DNA from: Channa striata | Taxonomy: Eukaryota > Chordata > Actinopteri > Anabantiformes > Channidae | Direction: 5' to 3' | Assembly: GCA_033026295.1 (NCBI GenBank) | Contig: CM065180.1 | Location: forward strand, 20,613,523-20,677,522 | DNA: 64,000 bases | In this document: piece by piece, positions 37,901 to 52,200 of the stretch | How positions within the stretch are numbered: position 1 is the first letter of the stretch | Layout of the letters: each line of letters begins with the position of its first letter | Notes under the pieces: generated by a model | Told to the model about the DNA's origin: nothing | The model's database searches: none | What the model saw: the letters and a program-made list of their open reading frames with translations, nothing else | Program-made: the position numbers and the translations under genes

Positions 37901-40900
37901 AGCATCGCATCTGTGTAAAGACTGCAAATGCTTTGCTTTGTACTTTTGTCAGTTCAATAACGGTTCAAATGAAAAAAATAAATAAAGAAAAAATCACACA
38001 TTTATTTTTGAATAGCTTTTCCAAGTTTTCCGGAAATGTGATTCGTATATTGACTTTCTGTCCACACTAAAGATGCCTCCCATGTTCGACATGCCCTGTC
38101 TCTCCACTGCATGCTTACATGCCCGTGACGTAATGTCTCTGGGTGAGAGGGGCTGCACAGAGTGTGTTCAACAACACTGCATCAATCATCAAATGCATGT
38201 TTCATATTACGTCACATATTAGAGGAATAATTGGACAATTAGATATGAATGAACTCTGCTAAATAAATCATTTTGGTTTTAGAACAGAAGTGTGATGCTG
38301 AACAAACCCTGAAGACACTTTTCCCTCCATCACAGCCGTGATTTCTACCACTAAGAAAAAGCTCAACAGTCTAAAACTGCGTTTTATCCCAAACAGACGA
38401 GTGTGTTTGGACTCACAACTTTAGAGTTTCTGCAGTTTTAGACCACGTTTGAGACATGTTACTAACGTAAGAGTAAGAGATCGGTCTTCTGCTCACACTG
38501 TTTACTGCCTGCGTGTGTCGTGTCTTGTCGAGATTTACTGTAATTCGGTGCTGTGGGTGTTTGTTAGAAACGTGCTTGTGACGCCTTTTACCTTCAGCTC
38601 GACACACATAAGAAAAGATCGAGTCCTCCGTCTCCTCATTTTTGCATGAGGTGCCGTGTGTTTGTGACGTTTCTGCCAGCACCTGCTTTTATCTTCTACA
38701 AGCTGCAACTTCTAATACGATTATTGTCCAAGACATTTGCAGAAACAGCAGCCACAAAAAGTCTGCTATGTTTCTGAGTCTGCCAGTCAAAGCAGTTTGT
38801 GGGAAATATACGCATTACAAATCAATTCACATGCAGAGTGAGCCGAATAATTCTTCATCAAGATTAATGAAATCTATAAACGATGTTTAAACCTTTAACA
38901 AGTATTAATAGTTTTCTAATGATTTCATAATTAAAGGTATTCTATTCAAATTTTAGCATTTTTCATTTCTTTACACAAGGGCAATTCTGGTCCCTATATT
39001 CTTCTGCGGCTGATTACTTGGATCAGTGTTCAGTAAATCAGATGAAGAATGATAATATTATAGAAGGGGGCGTAATGGAGAAAGACTAAACGAATCTGTA
39101 TGTTCCAGCTTCTGATTGACTGAACACACCTGATGGAGGTAACCAACGGTGGACGTGGATAGTTGGAGGATAAGTTGGGCTCCTTGAGGAGCGGACCTGA
39201 GAACCTCTGCTTTACACTACGTTGGTGGCACTTCCGTTCTTTTAAGAGTGAGCATAAATATTTTAGTTATGTCATTAGAAATGGACGATTAATACAAACG
39301 TTAGACTGGCCAAGTTTCCCATGCAGGTTAGGGGTGGGCAGCAGTCATGCAGGTGCATGCGTCAGACTGGCGTAGCCCAAGCCTTCTGTCAGTGATCAGA
39401 CACTGTTCGCATGAGCCAGCCAGTCTTCCAAACACTTTCATTTTTGTTTCAACAGATTTCCCGGTTTTCTTTTTTTTTTTTTCAGGCTCTGAAAGCAGGC
39501 AGTGCTCAGAAAAATAGACTACCGACCAGCCCCTCCATTCTCCTTACTCCTGAGCTTTTTCTCTATCATTTTGAGCCTCTTCTCTTCCCGTAGGCGAGCC
39601 TCTTCCTCCTCCTGGTCCTGCCGGCACTTGTGGAAGTTCTCCACCACGACACCGACAAACATGTTGAGGACAAAGAAGCTGACAATGAGCAGGAAGGAGA
39701 TGAAGTAGAGCAGCATCCAGGGATTGTGGTTTCTCACAGGCTGAGGAGAGAGGCGAAGAGCAGAGTTGGTGAGAAGACAGAAGGAGAGAAGGGAAGATGT
39801 AAAAATTACAGCACGGACGGTGAGTAAAGACGTGAATTCAAGGCATTTCTCTTGTCTTTGGTGTAAGGTCACTAAATTATTGTCTTATTTCTAATAATGA
39901 CAGATTATTTTAAAACCAAGGTGTTTCGACAGCAGTTTGAAGCTTATAAATTCTATGTAAAACATGTTTGCCATCCAAAGCATGTTTGACTATTCTACAG
40001 CTAAGAAGTGTGGTTATGTTTTTTTTCCCAGTGTTTACATGTGTTCATTTTTGATGAGTCTGCATTAGATGTGTTACTTCATTTTAGTATGTTCCATACA
40101 AATGCGCAACATGCGTGAAGGCAGAGGCATGAATTCTTCAGCGGGACACTGCATGATGTGTTCACCGTGGGTGGATACACACTAATGACTGAGAATGGAT
40201 CAGGCTTTCGATCACAGACCTCTAGAACCTCTCTGCACGTTACTCTATCGTTACCTGTTGGTCCACGCCCACCGCATCCAGCCCGTCGTACATGATGTTG
40301 ACCCAGCCATCCTTACAAGACAGTACAAACAATGACATCAGGGCCTGGATGGGAAAGGCAGACATGTAAGGGTCACATGCTTTGACATATCCAGTCATAA
40401 TTTGATGATCATAAGTTTTATTAAATATGAACATTCGTTACAGTTGGATGAAAACATTTTACTTGATCTGGAAAAAAATGATAGTGTGGGTCACATCAAA
40501 AACTAAGCCAGCGAAGCTGTGTGTTGGCTAAGCGTCGGCTGGGTGTCTCACGGCCCTGACAAGTTTCTCCTTCTGACGTACACCCATCTCTTTTCACTCT
40601 GTCAGTTCGTACCTGAATCAGGTTGTCAAAGTTGTATTTCCTTCGGATCCAGCGGTAATGTGCCTGCAAACAGTCGGACTTGTTGGTGATGTTTTTTGTG
40701 TCCAGACCTTCGCAGTGGTAGAACTTCCCTTTGAAGAGCTAGTGAGCAACAGAAAAAGACAGAGAGACGTCTGCAGGGCTGTCTCACGGCCACTTACACA
40801 TTATCTCAGTTGCACTGGAGCTTCAGGTTTTTCAAACACGCAACTACAAAAGGACATTTCACTGAGTGCATTTCTTATCAGCTTTTTTCCTGTGAGCTCA

Positions 40901-43900
40901 GTTAAAAGCTGGCCTAGGGTTATGTTTTCCCTCCTCACACATATCCTAATTGTGATTCTTTTAAAAATCACACTCTTAAGGAACAAAAGAGTATTGTCAG
41001 TTGGACAGAAGAAACATCGCAATACCTTCCAATCCTCTCTTTGTATGGAGATGCTCAACACGGCTGACATTAAAGCTTTGTCCTCAGACTGGGGAAAACA
41101 AATGACTACGCAGTGCAGCATGTGCACTGGGTCTCTAGCTAGCGTGAATGTGTTGCGATTTGCGACAGGCGTGCACGTGTATGTGTGTGTGTTGGTGTGT
41201 AGGAATGTAATCTACCTGCACGCCCAAGATTCCAAAGACAATAAAGAAGGCGCAGCAGATAAGAACAATGTTCCCGATGGGTCTAAGAGAGGTGATGAGA
41301 GTCTCAACAACCAGCTTCAATCCTGGGGCTCGACTAATCACCCTAGAAAACACAGATTTACACGCACAAATGGTTTTTAGTGCCATCATATATAGTCCAG
41401 GACCTGCAGACACAAATATGCGTGACAGAATTATTAAATATGGGCAAAGGCTTCCTCTGCATTATGTGCTTACACAGAAACACGCATGCAGAAGCATCAA
41501 CCGATGCAAAGCAGTATCTAAAATCTACATGCAAACACACAAACAAACCATGTACCTCAGTGGGCGTAGTGTTCGTAGCAGGCGTAAGACTCTGAGGATG
41601 CCCAGGATCCTGTTTCCGTCAGCGTAAGACAGAGCCACCAGAATGTCCACCAGAGACACAAACACCAACACGCCATCTAAAATGTTCCAGCTGGACTGGA
41701 GGTAGTTCTGCTTCCCGAAGCAGAAACCAAGAGCTACAACCTGGTGTTAAAGCATAAAACACAGAGCCAGACAGAAACCATCGGGCGATTAAAAATGAAT
41801 ATGAGACATGACTAGGGAATTGCTGATCCAGAATAAAGAAACACCAATAAATGTCCACAAACTACGTGTTTTTATCACAACACTAGTAACAAAACAGCCA
41901 CGGTTACCTTGATGGTCATCTCTGCCAGGAAGATCACAGTGAAAATGTAGTTGGATACACTCAAAAACAATCGCTCCTAGGAGGGAAACATGAATTTTAT
42001 TCCAAATACATTTTGCAGGCAGCTTTTAGCCTTTGTGTTGCCTAAATGATTATTATCAAACTGTTGAATCCACTGTTTACCAAAGGACAAAAAAGTTCTG
42101 GAGGCTAAAATCTTTTCCATAAACTGTGTTGCACCTACTAGATATTAACTCAAAGTGAAAATGATATTTTGCTTTTTATTTGTCAGTAGAGCCTGTATGA
42201 TTCCACAATAGCTGTGGAAACCTGCCGTTCTTAAGACAGCTACACGTGTGTGTGTGTGTGTGTGTGTGTGTGGTACCGGGCTGTGCGGCAGGATGTCAGG
42301 TCTTTCCAGAGCGATGGTGATGCAGTTGAGGAAGATGAAAACCAGAACCACATGGTCGAACAATTTATGAGAGATCACACCTTGGCACCACACGCGGAAT
42401 CTAAACACAAACACAAAGACACGCGCACACACACACAGAGTCATCTATAAAATGTCCATGGTCGGTTAAAGGTATTGACCAAATAATTAGCGGTGAAAAA
42501 GAAGTAAAAGAGAAGAAAGACAAAGCAAAGCAGGGAGAGAAGAGAACTGCTGAAATCACATCCAGACAATAGGACTGTAATTTTGCGTTGAGTGTTTGAC
42601 TCACTGGTTTTCTGGAGCGAACAAATACAGCGTCCAATCTTCATGCTCTTTGCACCAGCTGGGCTTTATGTTATTGAACTCCCTTTTGATCCAGTAGCAC
42701 AAAGCACTCTGCAGAGGTGAGAGAAAACAATCATAGCTACATTTTCATAAATTCACCTTTAGATGTTCTTAATTTGATTTTATTGTTGAAAGACACACAT
42801 CACAGGCCCTGTTTGCAGCAAAGATGTAATGCTGAGTAAACTGTAAATGAAATTTACATTTATCGCCATCATTTTCGAGAAATTGTGTTATTCTTAGAAA
42901 AAAAATTTGACATTGATGGCAGCAACGTGTTTACGAACAGTTGGAAAAGGGGCATGAATGTTTGCAGTACCACTGTGTCGCATCACCCCTCCCTTGTACT
43001 CAGTACTCTGAACTGAGGAGGCCTTTAAATTTAAAATGAATATTTTATCCCATTGCTCCTCACTAACATGTGAAATGCACCCTCCTCTCATTGTTTAGCA
43101 TGGAGGATGCAGCGTCCATGATCTTCAGAAAGTATTTTAACTGATTAGTGTCAGACTGTGGTCACTAACACTGAGCTTTAGAGATGTGACTGAGAACATG
43201 CTGTGATTTCCACAACAGAACCACCTCAGTTGTTTTTCCCCCCCATTCGATATTGGTTTTTGGCTCTCTGGATTCTCTGAACAACATTATATATCTAGTG
43301 TAGATGATGAACTCCCGTTAAGAAAAATTTTTCTTGAAGCATTGAACACACATTTTCCCGACTGGCACACTGATGCATAATAAGCATGCCACATGAAAAC
43401 CCGTCCGTTCGTGGACACACACTGGCAGAGGGTCTCTGGCATATTCAGCCTCCTGTGTTCAGTGTGTCCTTTTGTTTCACTAGATTTCTTGCCTTTATAA
43501 ACTCAATTTGGAGCCAATAAAACACTGTGACAACAAAGGTCATGCCAAACCACCAAGCGGGTCGAACCTTCTTCAGTCCACACACGCCCGACCGCAGTGA
43601 ATGTACATACACATACGCTGTTTTGTACCCATTGAGAAAACAATGACTGCTTAAGCCAGCCAATTACAGCGTGACAATTAGTGTTCCTCCAGGACTTGCA
43701 GTGTGAACACAAAACACTATAATATCTCAAAGTGAGACAGAGACAAAGGGCAAAGAAGATACAGCAGAATTAAGCAGAGAAAAACTGAAAGAATGTGTAA
43801 ACAGTGTCAGAGAGGACAGATTAAAAGATTTTGAATTTACGTAGGAAAACTAAATTACACAGGCTCAACTGTTCACTGTCAGTCCCACAGAGACTATAGC

Positions 43901-46232
43901 TTTGCTCGTGGTAACGTACTTCGTCATCCGTGTCATCCTCTGGCAGGGAGTCTTCTTTGGGGTTGGAGTTGGGGTCGTGGGTCAGGGTTCGACCATTACA
44001 GTCCCCGTACTCGGTCGTTATGGAAGGACAGAGAGTAGACGCCTGCAGCAGCTCCAAGGTCCCCGGTCGTAGTCTGTTGTTTTCTCCGGCCTCCGGCTTT
44101 TCCTCCCTGCCATCGTCCTCCTCACCGCCCTCCCCAGACAACAGGCTCTCCCTCTCTCCGCTGGGGTCTCGCCTTTTGAGGCTCGGGGCTCTTCCCAGAC
44201 TATTCCAGCTGGATCGACGGCTTCCCCACGAGCTGCCAGGCCCACGGGGAGGAAGAGGGGAGCGTCGGCCGGGGCTGGACAGGCTCTGGAGAAACAGGAA
44301 AAAGGGGGTGAACGTTTCGTGTCCAAAAAGCTACAAAGGTAAATGTTGCTATGACACGACTGTATAAAGATATTTCAATATCACAGTAACATATAAGCAA
44401 GATTTTCTGTGGTTAGTTTCTGGATCATAGGCTGTGTTGTGCCTATCAGCTTTACTGAATGTTGGATTTATACAACTTCTTCTTCCTCCTGAACTAACAC
44501 CAGGTGACTATTGGCTCCCCTTAAATTGGGATTTGCTTCCAGGAACACATTACTTCCTTGTGAAGTAGGTCACTGACTACTGTGTCACAGTGCCCTGCTA
44601 TGGACAGTTATGTAGACCAAAAAACTTTGATATACCCACTACCCAGGATTTCTCCTTTCTACAGATTATAGTAACGACAAGATTTAATAATAACATCACC
44701 ACAATAACTCTAATAAATAAAAGTACATCCTCATACAAGAATACGATTCCTCCAAGCAAGCAGCAAGTGTTTTTCACTTTGACAGCAGATTTGCAAGGTG
44801 TGACAATGTGTTCCACTGTATTTGTGTAGTTATGCGTTAGCAACAAGAGAAGGAGGCATGCCTACAGTCATTATTCAGAGTAAAAACATGCATCAAAATG
44901 AGAAAAAACTCCTGGCGACAAATAAGGAAGAAAAGATAAATAATGGCTATAAATTGTACATTGCACCTGAATCCATCCATGATTACCTGCTGGTTTACAA
45001 ATGGACTAATGAGATCATTGGTTTCCATTGAGTGTTTCACGTAACTCACCAGAGAACGCTGGTCATAAGCTGAAGGATCCACGGAGGCGGAGCTTCCACG
45101 CCGAGACTCACAGTGACCGATTCCTGCCTCAGACAACCCCAGTTCAGCCTCGCCGTATCGAGGCACGCCCTCTCTGTAGTTGATCTCATCTCCGAGAATG
45201 GACTCTGGCCCCAGAGAGCTCTTAGGAGTGGGCATGGGCGTGGCGGCAGTACGCATGATTATGGGAGGTGGCAGTGAGCTGCGGGGATCAACGTGACCAT
45301 TGGCTGTCATCATCAGCGAGTACATCTTTAGCTCTGTGGAGGAGAGGAAGGGACGACGTCACTGTTCTCACCTTTTATTCATTTAGCTGTTTTGGCACAA
45401 CTCGTCATAAAAGAATAAGGAAACAGCACATTTCAAAATGAACGCTCGCTCTATTAAATTTTACCCACCAGTGTCTCTGAGCTGTTCGACCTTCTCGTCT
45501 TCCTCAAAGTTATCCGATTTCTTCTCGTCATCTGACTCCGACCGGTTAGCGTCGCCCTACAACACACACAGACCACCCAATTGAGCTTTGTTTTAACCTG
45601 TGATTAATTGCCGTACGTGTGTTGAAACGTGTATAACAACAGTAGAACAGACACACACGCAGAGGTAAAAAGTGCACAGACCAAATCTGTCAGGACGTGC
45701 TCGTATTTAGCATTTGCACGTACAGGTGTAAAATACTGTGCTCCTTGACAACTCATTTGCAGTGCATCATAATAATGATCACGCAAACCTTTTCTTTCTA
45801 GTGAACGATAATGAGCGTAACAATACACACCAACATTGAATATAATAATTTAAAAAAATGAGCAGAGTCATTCTTACCTCAGCCTGGAAGCCCTCAACCA
45901 AGATGGCCACTAGTAAATTAAAAAGTACGTAGTTGCCAAATGTCATGAGTGCAACAAAGTAAAGAGCTGCCAAAGGAGAGGTGGAAGCCATGCCGTTATA
46001 CAACACCACGTTCCAGTCCTCCTGGGTTAGGATCTATAGGTTGAAAAAACACAGCATAAAGATTTCGATACATATCATAAGGAAGGAGTGTAGGAAAAGC
46101 AAATGTCTCCGATGTTATCAGAGAAGAAACAATAATAGTCTTCATTCTATTCTGTTGTCGCCATCATTTCACAACAATTAAACTTCATGCACATAGGATT
46201 ACTTTAAGATGACATGCGTGTGTGTGTGTGTG

Positions 46233-46269
<37 letters not shown>

Positions 46270-49200
46270 CTTTGGTGAAATCAGTGTGAATGATGAAAGC
46301 GTTTAAAACTAGGACGGGGTTCATGATGCTGGATGAAAGCTTAGTCTGACTTCGCCTACGCATCGTACACCCAAAGAGGCTGGAGGAGGTTGTAAAGGCA
46401 AAGAGGGGACACACAAAGTGTTAGAGAACCTTTCATAAAGGGGATGCTGACTTTTGCACTCATGTCATTTTTTAAATTGTACTATGACTGTGTTTTAAAA
46501 CAATCCCTGACCATTTTATTGTACTGCCTAAATGTGCATTTAATATGAGTTTTTTGTTTTATTCTTTTTTGCAAGAGGATGCAAAGTTGTGTACATGTGT
46601 GCAGTGAGTGACAGTCCGCACTGCACCCCCACACACCGCCTTCTGTTTACCCTTCAGCTGGTGCGTTGGGTACAGAAAGGAGGTCAGTCTGCTGTATCTG
46701 GAACGCCTGAACCGTTTCTCCACACGGGGAGAGCAAAACACAGAAGAGTGAAATAGAGATGCTAAGTGCATGAATGCCTCATTTCACAACTTTTGGCCTA
46801 TGACACACGAAATGTACATATCAGCACTGTAGGGTCAGTCGGACATTTTGAAAGAGATGGGCTGGTGAGGCAGCATGTGTTGGAACACGGCTTACAAATA
46901 CGCGTACATACAGTTTCTACTGCAACACGTCTCATCTCATGCCACGTAAGCATTTCTTCAAAAACAACTTTGTCACCAAAACTTTATTTTATTATTATTA
47001 TTATTTATTTTATTTTACTTAAATGTATTTTTTAATGAAAGACATTCAATTCCATAAAAAAAACATGTAGCTAATAAGTTACCCCTTATTAGTGTTACCA
47101 GTTTAAACTATTTTCATCAAGCCTTGGAAGGGCTGGAACAGAAGGTGGATTTGCATCTTATGAGGACTCTGAATCCATCTTCTCAGCTAACTCTCAGCAA
47201 GAAAATTTAATCAATGTATTGGCCAAAATGAAAGCAATCAGTAAATGACAGGCATCAAACTTGGACTTGCCTGGAATACAGTGACAATGGCCCAGAGCAG
47301 AGAGTCAAAGTTCTTCCTGTCTGGAATGGTGTCGCCATTGTCTGTACGAAGACTGAATTTACAACCAAACAGATGCATTCCCAGTATACTGCAGAGAAAT
47401 ATCAAAACGCATATGTAAATTCATATGTATATATATGGTCTGTGATGGAAAAATGATTATAACAATCAAAAGTGTGCATGTTCTTTGCTAGAGGAGTATT
47501 TACATGTATTGTAAATTGGTACCTGAAAGTGAAGATGAAAAGCATCAGCAGCATGCAGAAAGTGGCCACATTGTCCATGGTCTTCATCAGCACTACCAGT
47601 TGTCTCCTCAGGGCAGGCAGAAAGCGAACCAGCTTCAGTACACGCAGCAGGCGAAATGTCCTCAGCACCGACAATCCGCCATCCGCCTGACCGATTATTT
47701 CCCACACACTGCCCACCACAAACAAACACACTTCTCTTAAAATGTAATTGGTCATTTTTGTTCCTTGCCACGTGTTACTAAGAATATTTCCATGTCACTG
47801 TAATTCTCCTTCAGTAACCACCACTAATTTATAATATGAGCTCTATTCAAGTGAATACACGCCAAACAGCAAATCTCCAGAGAGGATCAAACATCTGCTG
47901 TGGCAGCATGTGGACTCATGTGGTCCATCATGAGAGTGTCAATCTCAGTTACTGTAAAGATTCATGATGTGGCACGTGAAACCTACTGGCTGACAAGCGG
48001 GAGAAGAAATAAGAACAGCGGGTGGCTCTAAATCAAAGCGTACTCGTTATGCAGTTCATGAAATGAACATTGATTCCAACCCACAGTTTAAGTGTTTGTG
48101 CCTTTTTTTCTCGACTTGCAATCAAACGGTAGTTAGCTGTAGAGTAATTCTAGTTCTAAATTGCTCTGAGTTACAACAATTGTAGATCCAAAAAGTAGTT
48201 TGCATTTCTATGTTGCATGCAAGTTAAGTATGAGTGGATTAATATTACCTGATGATAACGATGATGCTGTCAAAGATGTTGTATGGGTTCCTGATGTATC
48301 CAAAAAAGCCAAAGGCCAGCAGCATGAAGCCCATCTCCAAAACAAACATACTGGTGAAGACTATGTTACTAATCTCTAACACATCGGTCAACTCCTCCGG
48401 CTGGAGGGAGAGAAGGAAGAGGCGAAGGGGGCAAGACAGACAGACAGACAGACACAGAGAAAGAAAGAATGAGTGAGTTCGTTAATATTTCCAGGCTATT
48501 ATCACGGAGCTAGAAAGCACTTTTGGTTTTTGTGCCTTGAGCTGAAACAGAATCAATCAAGTTCAGTGCTGCAGTCAGGCCCAATCAATCACATGGGACC
48601 AACAGCACCAATCTATCAGTGCTGATCCACTCCACTTACCTCAGAGTCCAGTCTGTGATCCAGCCGAGACTTAACCGAGGCCCTCTTCATAAAGCATGCA
48701 GTAAAGTCTTTTATGGAAGATGGCAGTAATCCTGCGCTCTGGCAGGCGCATGATGGAGCCGCAGACTGAAGCCCCAGTTTGACTAAATTAATCTGATCTG
48801 CCTACGATTCACAAACGTGTCAATGGATTTACAATCTACGGCTTCACGGCAAATAAAAGGGTCTGTGACTCACGGATTCACCTGCACACAGATGTGTGGA
48901 GTTCAAATACATCTAGGAATATACACCCACTCTCCCTGCCAATCATTTCATCTCCCGGGATAAACAGTTTGCTGGAGATCTGCAGATCTTCAGTGATTCG
49001 TACGACACCGGGCTGTCACAGGCTTTCCTAAAGGTTCAGTCTGGATTTTGAGGTGTGCTTTGGATCAGCGTCCTACTGTCGAAGCCAAGCTCTCTTCAGT
49101 TTTACTTTTAGTCAGACATTAGCACCCACAGTTTGCAGACTTGTTTTTCTCTATCTGTGCCTCTGGCTGCCTCGGAAACCCATGCTTAGCAGTTTGTACG

Positions 49201-52200
49201 TGTCGTTTTTATGAAATGGTGCAATGCTGCTTGATGTGGTGTTAGAGTTCACAGCTTCTGGCTTCTCCAATCGAGGCTTTGCATATTTCAGATGTAAACT
49301 TTTATGTTCCGATCACAGGTAAAGTTTCCTCCGAATGACTTTGCCTATTTAGACCGTGTGCACAATTTTTTGCCTTGATTTCCGCCCCGGAGATTTGCAG
49401 TGTTTATCTTAAAGGTTTCCTGACATTTCACGCTAAAACTGATTTCATATCATTTCGTTTTAAGTATTTTTTTTTCAACCTCAGTGTGTTGCTTGGAGGG
49501 TCCCACGAGTTACTAAAAGGTTTGAGGAGTCGAAGAATGTACCCATCAGTCTGCTGACAATTCCTAACGACAACTCTTGACCTGCCTTTCATGTACTGAC
49601 AACTCAATTAGGGACTAGTACGTGAAGAATGCTCTGAATGTTTAACAAGTAGAAGGGCACCCACATAAATTAAACTATGGATGTGACACATTTCACATTT
49701 GTTTTTAAATTAAAAGTGCATTTCAATTTGAAAAGTTTGTTTTTAATGTGTCTGCCACAAAGAGTTTCTTTCTCAGTTCAGCAAAATGCATACAGAAATT
49801 CAATCTAACTTCTGCAAAGTGTACAATTAAATGCACCTGGACAAGAAAAGAACTGAATGCAAGAATCGGGTTGGTCTTAAAAGTAAAGTGGCATGTTTTT
49901 ATGTATTTTAAAACCATATAACCACAGAATCCAACCTGAAATATCAGGCCAATAAAAGCTGTCAAAAAGGTCATTCATTCACTGATCCTAACTTACACTA
50001 CAGTCTTCTTTCAACACTTTTCTCTCTTTTTTAACTCTACATCCTAGCTCGCAGTTTGTAAAGCCCTTTACCCTTTGCTCCACGATTTTATTCTCACGAC
50101 ACACAAAGGAGACTCATTAAAACTAATTATGACTCTTTACATGTGGGGGGTCAACAAGAAGTAGACACAGGTCCAAAAATTATTTTGTGCCCTGGCTCAT
50201 GGCCACAAAAGCAGGTATATCATATTCTAGACGTATAAACACACTGACAAGATTAATATAAAGATGCCCATGAAAATCTGATGTTGCCACAAACAGGCTT
50301 TAACCTTTATCTGGGTTACTTTGCATAATCTGATGTTGTTTACTGCGGTTACAAGTTATAGCACACGTTCTGCATTATCAACAAACATCAAACACAATGT
50401 TGAAAAGAGGCATATAATAAAATGCTTTGATGAAAATCGCAGCCTCTACAACCCATACACTCCACCGTTGCTACAATACAACTAAGGGTCATGATTATGG
50501 TCATAGGTAGAGGGCAACATGATGGTGCTCACCTCCCCAAAACACACAGACAGCACAGAGCTAATCTAATGTATTCACTGCTGCAACATTTCAATGCATA
50601 TTTATGTATTTTTGTTATTCACTCCTGGTAGTTTTCTCTTCTGCAGTTTTGTGTCCTGGCTGTTCGTTTCCATTTTCGAGGATGTGAACACTTGTTCCAC
50701 TAGTTAGTAGTTAGAGTAAAGACTTCTTTAGGATGAAGTATCACATTCAGGGTCCTGTATCTCTATTTAAAAATGTATGCATTTGTCCAATAATTCTTTA
50801 TTTCAAAAGACTGTATATATATATATATAGAATGTGTAATCCATTTCTTTAAGAACAAGAGAATCGCAATCAGTGATTACAGTTTAGTTTGACTTTAGTT
50901 GAAACGGATGGTGTAACTGTGACCTCCACGTCTTTTTCGGCTGATGACTTACCTACCTATCCAACAGCATCTTCTCATGGGGATCAATGCAGTGCATAAA
51001 GACAGTGGAAACCAAAGCAGAAGCACCGGTGCACAAACAAAAGGACAATATGTCCACGAGTAAAACTTGTGGTGCCTCACGTGATGACAAAAGGATGCCG
51101 CAGTCGTTTTCAAAAAGAGCTGGACAGAAATTAGACCAACTAGCAGATTAACGTCCTCGATGTTGACTCAAATGGTCTGTCACTGACTCGTCAGCACATT
51201 AAGACCCCGAAGCGCTTTAACAAAGCTCTCAAACAGCTATTCTATCTCAGACACACTCGGCGCTAGACTCAGATGCTTTATTCTTTAACAGTGGGCTAGT
51301 GGCATTTTCATTACCTCTGTGGCCCACTGCCTTCGGGCCAGACAAATGAAAGTGTAAACTATAGACTTGTCGGGCCATGATCTCCATACAATGCTACATG
51401 CCAGTTTTTATGGCTCAAAGGATGACAAATGTGTCTTTACTCACGGCCTTACAGTGTTTTGGGAGGGGAGAATACAGTGAGGCAGAAATGGCTGGTTAAA
51501 AATGACAAAAAATTCAAAATACAGGAATAGGAAGGTTTGAAGTGGTACAGACTAATGCACGAACTCGAGCAAAATCAAACCAAATCAGCAACTGATTTCT
51601 TGTTCCACTTAACTCACAAAACACTGGGTGAAAGCTTTCGGCAGCAACGTGAAGGGCGACAGAAACAGGTTCAGTTCTAGTCTCTGCATTAATTTATCCT
51701 GTCAAGGTGCTGTGGAAACATAAACAGAATCTCTCAAACATGCTGTATGTCAACATACATTTTGTCCTATGGTTTTAAATGAACATTTAAAAATATTGTT
51801 TTCTACTACAATCATTTGTTTTGACAGATCAACCTGAGATAAATATGTACTCCGTTTCCTTAAAGTAAAACCCACGCACAAAGACAAACGACAGGTCTAC
51901 TTATTTAAATTCCCAAAATATCTCTAAGAATTAAATTATAATGTAGATATCAGAGAGCTGCTCTACATGTACATAAGATTCCAGGTACATCTTGTCACAA
52001 GTCAATGACAAATGCTTTGGTACAGCCAAAGAGTCTGGAGGGAAAATCACAAGGGTTTTCATTTGTGTCATACATTCAATAAAAAAGGAGCAAGCATGAC
52101 AAACTGTGTGTATGCTCATTACACACCTTTTCACAATCTCTACTTGCTCCTTATACAATAGAAAGGGATGGCCAAAACATTAGAACCACCTCTTTGTTTA

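Noticed and set aside
40658..41380. 240-codon plus-strand open frame
   Set aside because: It is antisense to cacna1h exons 18 and 19 and their intron, with no recognisable domains.
44018..44326. 102-codon minus-strand frame over the II-III linker
   Set aside because: A shifted frame. The frame giving SSWNSLGRAPSLKRR matches Cav3 and fits the splice phases.
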